NCBI GenBank assembly: GCA_964346815.1
Contig: CAYFWF010000017.1
Location: 1-64,000 of the forward strand
Length of the DNA stretch: 64,000 nt
Source of the DNA: CAYFWF01 sp964346815
GTDB taxonomy: Bacteria > Acidobacteriota > Aminicenantia > Aminicenantales > Aminicenantaceae
Reading direction: 5' to 3'
Below the pieces are notes generated by a model. That model made no database searches. It saw only the letters and a program-made list of their open reading frames with translations, and was not told the DNA's origin. Positions within the stretch are counted from its first letter, which is position 1, and every line of letters begins with the position of its first letter. Below, piece after piece: positions 61,148-64,000 of the stretch. The translations under genes were made by a program, and so were the position numbers.

Positions 61148-61291
61148 AAGACAAATAAACTCCGTTTCCCTTGGTGAAAGAAGCCCTTTATATTTTAATA
61201 TGCAGAAACAAAGATTAAAAGCAGAAAGTCTGCACGTGGCACTGCATCGGTCTTGCAATTTTCCTGGCGATGAAATAAGGTAAATTTGGAA

Positions 61292-61951
61292 ATGATCGAA
61301 GAAAATATCAAAGAAATTCTGAAGGAACTTCCTGAAGGGGTGGAGCTGGTGGCAGCCGCTAAAACCAGGACACCCAAAGAAATTCTTCGAGCTGCAGAAG
61401 CAGGCGTCAAAATCGTCGGGGAAAACTATGTCCAGGAAGCTCAAAAAGCCTATGCGCTGGTGGGACATAAGGCGAGATGGCATTTCATCGGACATCTTCA
61501 GAGAAACAAGGTCAAAAAAGCAGTCGAGATTTTCGATATGATTGAAACACTTGACACGATCGAACTCGCAGCGGAAATCGACAAGCGCTCTCTGAGAATC
61601 GGCAAAATCATGCCTCTTCTCATAGAAATAAACAGTGGGAGAGAAAAGCAAAAATATGGCGTCTGGCCCGAAGATGCGGAAAGTCTGATCCGAGAAGCAG
61701 CCGGATACAAAAACATCGAGATACAGGGTTTGATGACCATGGGACCGGACTTTGGCGATCCAGAGGATGCCAGGCCCTACTTTGTGGAGACAAAAAAACT
61801 TTTCGAAAAGATAAAGGCTCTGGACATACCTGGAATAGAGATGAAGTTTCTTTCCATGGGCATGACGAATTCCTACCGGGTGGCCATCCAGGAAGGTGCC
61901 AATATCGTTAGAATAGGCACCAAAATTTTCGGCCCGCGAGAGCCTGATTAG
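61292..61951 (+). CDS. yggS: YggS/PROSC family pyridoxal-phosphate protein
   Basis: A 219-residue PLP-binding homeostasis protein with an alanine-racemase-like barrel. The PLP lysine is in LVAAAKTRTPKEI near 23, and GENYVQEAQKAY, WHFIGHLQRNKVKK near 68 and the C-terminal SMGMTNSYRVAIQEGANIVRIG with its phosphate-binding Gly/Arg complete the family signature. YggS carries and buffers PLP and affects amino-acid and vitamin B6 pools. The start is uncertain: a TTG at 61286 lies five bases after AAGG, the ATG at 61292 eleven bases after it; ATG is chosen. The stop overlaps the stop of the convergent FmdB-like gene by four bases. Confidence 0.93.
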   Translation: MIEENIKEILKELPEGVELVAAAKTRTPKEILRAAEAGVKIVGENYVQEAQKAYALVGHKARWHFIGHLQRNKVKKAVEIFDMIETLDTIELAAEIDKRSLRIGKIMPLLIEINSGREKQKYGVWPEDAESLIREAAGYKNIEIQGLMTMGPDFGDPEDARPYFVETKKLFEKIKALDIPGIEMKFLSMGMTNSYRVAIQEGANIVRIGTKIFGPREPD

Positions 61952-62304
61952 ATTTCCTCGCCTTCTCCTGTTTCCCTATCTGATTTCTCGCTCTCCTCGA
62001 TTGCTTCCTCTACAGCTTGGTCAAAATCTTCACCCATATCTTCCCCCATCTCTTTCCCCATTCTTTTCATCCAGCGGGCTAAGCTTTTGGGATCGTTCTC
62101 ATCCAATCCAGAGAGCTTTGAGGGATCGGCCAAGCGTTCTAAGCGACTCTCTTCGGAACGCAGTGTGGCTATACGGGAGACCATTTTTTCAACATCCAGA
62201 GATTTGCAGGATTTGCATCTAGGGGTAAAAGATTCTCTCGCATTCAGTGTGATGAATGTCGATTTTTTACCGCAGGTCGTACACCTGTATTCATATATCG
62301 GCAT
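61948..62304 (-). CDS. FmdB-family zinc-ribbon regulatory-type protein
   Basis: A 118-residue protein with an N-terminal zinc ribbon of FmdB type: MPIYEYRCTTCGKKSTF with CxxC at 8-11, then RCKSCKSLDVEKMVSRIA with the second CxxC near 30-33. The rest is a highly acidic helical tail (MGEDMGEDFDQAVEEAIEES). FmdB was named as a putative regulator of formamidase genes; most members have no proven function. It ends on the overlapped stop with yggS. Standard length for the family is about 70-110 residues. Confidence 0.88.
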   Translation of the reverse strand: MPIYEYRCTTCGKKSTFITLNARESFTPRCKSCKSLDVEKMVSRIATLRSEESRLERLADPSKLSGLDENDPKSLARWMKRMGKEMGEDMGEDFDQAVEEAIEESEKSDRETGEGEEI

Positions 62305-62385
62305 ATGTATTCACCTAAACAGCCGGGTCGAAAACCAGGTCCTTCTGCACACAGAGATCAGTTCCGAGAACAGAGGCTTCAACTC

Positions 62386-63279
62386 CTAGACCAGGATATC
62401 TTCCTTCCAGCCTAATTTTATCAATTCTATCCTGCTGGGATCGCTCACACCGAGACTGTGTTTTGTGTCCGCGATTCGGATATGTTTGGCCGGAGTCTGC
62501 ATGGGCAAATCCTTGCCAAAATATTCATGCCGTTTGGCTTCTATAATCATCAGCCCCACCGCATCCACAGCAACTGGGTCTTGGCTGACCATAATCCCCT
62601 TATAGTCCCATACATATTTGTCATTATAGCTGTGGGGGCCGACCGTGTGAAATTGAGGATTGAGCATGACCAATATGTTCAACTTTGTCCTCTCGATGAG
62701 ATTGTACTCCTTCCAGAGAGCTGCAAGATCTGCACAGGAATCAGGATGATAGGCTGATGCGCGCGGAACAAACATGATATGATTTTTGATACAGCCGCCG
62801 ATTCCTGACCAATGGTGTGTTCGGGCAGGACGGGCATTGATGATAGCTGTGGCTTTTTGAAATAAAGGATTCCGCCTTACACCCCGGTCATCAATGCCTA
62901 TGTTCTGCTCGGAAACGCCTACATCGAGTATCCGTTTCTTTATCGCCTGTTCTACTTCTGGTGGGGTGCGCAAATAATGCATAACATTCGTCTTAATACC
63001 CACGATATCTGAAGATTTCACCAGTCTTTTCCACGACACGACAGGATCTTTTTCTCCCAACAATGTCGTGACCGCTTCATCCAGCATATTTTGCACGACC
63101 TCTGGATCAGGTTTTTTGAAGGAAACCAAGGCCTTTTCGTCCCGGACGAGAACCACCCGCGATTGGCCAGAAGAAATTGCGCCAATCGGTCGCCTCACCC
63201 TATAGGCAAAAGCTCCGGCTAAAGGAGAGAGAGCCGCCACACGGAGAAAATGTCTGCGTGTGATCATTTTTTCAGCCAT
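62386..63279 (-). CDS. Tat-exported DUF362-domain protein
   Basis: A 297-residue protein with a twin-arginine signal (TRRHFLRVAALSPLAGAFAY at 7-26), so it is exported folded, probably with a cofactor. The body is a DUF362 domain: VVSWKRLVKSSDIVGIKTNV near 80, IGIDDRGVRRNPLF near 122, SGIGGCIKNHIMFVPRAS near 158 and KGIMVSQDPVAVDAVGLMII near 228. Many DUF362 proteins carry ferredoxin clusters, but no CxxC series is present here. Role unknown. GGAG ribosome site. It follows the DUF6599-like gene (27-base gap), a pairing I associate with Aminicenantes-like genomes. Confidence 0.85.
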   Translation of the reverse strand: MAEKMITRRHFLRVAALSPLAGAFAYRVRRPIGAISSGQSRVVLVRDEKALVSFKKPDPEVVQNMLDEAVTTLLGEKDPVVSWKRLVKSSDIVGIKTNVMHYLRTPPEVEQAIKKRILDVGVSEQNIGIDDRGVRRNPLFQKATAIINARPARTHHWSGIGGCIKNHIMFVPRASAYHPDSCADLAALWKEYNLIERTKLNILVMLNPQFHTVGPHSYNDKYVWDYKGIMVSQDPVAVDAVGLMIIEAKRHEYFGKDLPMQTPAKHIRIADTKHSLGVSDPSRIELIKLGWKEDILV

Positions 63280-63306
63280 TTGTTGTCTCCTTTCATCGTC
63301 ATATTT

Positions 63307-64000
63307 TTACCCTTTCTGTTCGAGGACGCTTTGGATCATCCTCTTCGCGTGAGATTCAGATTGACTATCGAATACAATGATAAGCAAATCTTCCTTAAAA
63401 CGGACCGCCGTCCATTTGCCATTCTCGGTTCGAAGGATACCTGAATCTTCTGCCTCAGGCATGTAGGCTTTGATAAAGCTCTCATGGGCATCCTTGGCTT
63501 TATCCGCTCCTGCATAACGGACAAGGAGGATATAAAAAATCTCATTTCCTTTTGCATATGATGCAAGAGCGGCATCTGTTTCTTGCCCCAGCAGAAGGAT
63601 ATTTTCATCCGCGACAAAGAAATGATAATTCAAGATTAGGTGATTATAAAAAAAACGGATCCCTTTATCTCTTAGGTTCTCGAGCGGAAAGAGACCAACA
63701 AGTGCAGGAGGATCTCCTTCCTGCTTGATTGAGGATGCTACCCTTTTCCCCAGGAGCAGTAAGGCCATCTTGGCTTCCTCGGTTTCCTCTTCAGCATAAA
63801 GAGAGACGAAAAAACGACCTTTCCAGAAAGAAAGAAGCCCACTTTTATATGTGGAATCCTGTCCAATACCCACATCCTCCCCTTCGAGGTCATGGGTAAA
63901 AACGCCGAAGGCATTTTTTGAAGAACCCATATCGAAAAGATCAGCGATTATTCGAGGATTGGCATCTTTTGTGTAAATCCTTGCCAGGAGGCGCTGAAAA
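63307..64000 (-). CDS. DUF6599-like protein, C-terminal part (cut by window edge)
   Basis: An open frame that enters from the right edge and ends at 63307; the visible part is 230 residues. An ATG at 63930 is internal, because the frame stays open to the edge (FQRLLARIYTKDANPRIIAD precedes it). SSKNAFGVFTHDLEGED and YKSGLLSFWKGRFFVSLYAE are typical of DUF6599 proteins, periplasmic proteins of unknown function common in Acidobacteria-side lineages. The C-terminal half (LVRYAGADKAKDAHESFIKAY) is alpha/beta. It is followed by the DUF362 gene and probably co-transcribed with it. Confidence 0.7.
   Translation of the reverse strand, partial: FQRLLARIYTKDANPRIIADLFDMGSSKNAFGVFTHDLEGEDVGIGQDSTYKSGLLSFWKGRFFVSLYAEEETEEAKMALLLLGKRVASSIKQEGDPPALVGLFPLENLRDKGIRFFYNHLILNYHFFVADENILLLGQETDAALASYAKGNEIFYILLVRYAGADKAKDAHESFIKAYMPEAEDSGILRTENGKWTAVRFKEDLLIIVFDSQSESHAKRMIQSVLEQKG

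Noticed and set aside
61148..61651. 168-residue N-terminal extension of the thiolase-like/DUF35 protein
   Set aside because: It runs antisense to yggS, is Cys/Phe-rich without domain similarity, and the thiolase fold begins at the ATG at 61147.

Overview
The window (64 kb, moderate GC, dense on both strands) looks like a chromosome segment of an uncultured anaerobic, amino-acid- and aromatic-acid-fermenting bacterium. The mix of secreted peptidases (S9, M19), a BNR/VPS10-type propeller protein, HEAT-repeat exported proteins behind an ECF sigma/anti-sigma pair, DUF362 and DUF6599-like genes, ferredoxin-linked 2-oxoacid oxidation and ADP-forming acyl-CoA synthetases recalls Candidatus Aminicenantes or a related Acidobacteriota-side lineage. 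That placement is inference from gene content; there is no rRNA or marker gene here. No tRNA, rRNA, CRISPR array or prophage was recognised.

Layout. 1-0.8 kb: the 5' half of an IS110-family transposase cut by the window edge, with its non-coding end. 0.8-7.4 kb: alcohol dehydrogenase, S9 peptidase, YprB-like nuclease, YjbQ and an M19 dipeptidase. 7.4-11.8 kb: a 117-bp inverted-repeat element, then an ECF sigma factor, its zinc-finger anti-sigma factor and two exported HEAT-repeat proteins. 11.8-21.1 kb: a large flavoprotein, dGTPase, an odd protein made of two 3HCDH_C-like domains, and an operon (promoter, iorA, iorB, ADP-forming acyl-CoA synthetase, DUF2284) for fermenting aromatic 2-oxoacids with ATP formation. 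21.4-28.8 kb: ketopantoate-reductase-like protein, hotdog thioesterase, a glycosidase-like exported protein, and an amidohydrolase / TudS-like / acyl-CoA ligase / sirtuin run. 28.8-38.9 kb: an inactive transglutaminase-like exported protein, a giant BNR-propeller protein, then CooC-like ATPase, RACo-like corrinoid activator and homocysteine methyltransferase. 39-42.7 kb: a molybdenum hydroxylase in two genes.

42.8-59.5 kb is the metabolic core: a nearly complete benzoyl-CoA route. A BcrB/C-like subunit and its ATP-dependent activator could reduce the ring. The divergent dch-like and had-like genes, then oah (bamA), would give 3-hydroxypimeloyl-CoA. The SDR and thiolase (with a DUF35 partner) would give glutaryl-CoA and acetyl-CoA. 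A glutaryl-CoA-dehydrogenase-like enzyme, a crotonase, Hbd and thiolase would finish to acetyl-CoA. A sodium:solute symporter and an ADP-forming acyl-CoA synthetase sit in the same run and could supply uptake and activation. A lone pseudopilin with a clear sigma-54-type promoter lies between the two halves. 59.6-64 kb: a thiolase-like/DUF35 fusion lacking both catalytic cysteines, YggS, an FmdB zinc ribbon, a Tat-exported DUF362 protein and a truncated DUF6599-like gene.

Three convergent gene pairs overlap at their 3' ends and three more are separated by only 3-7 bases, so intrinsic terminators cannot fit between them. Promoter calls were made by eye from hexamers and spacing; protein calls come from remembered family motifs, not searches.
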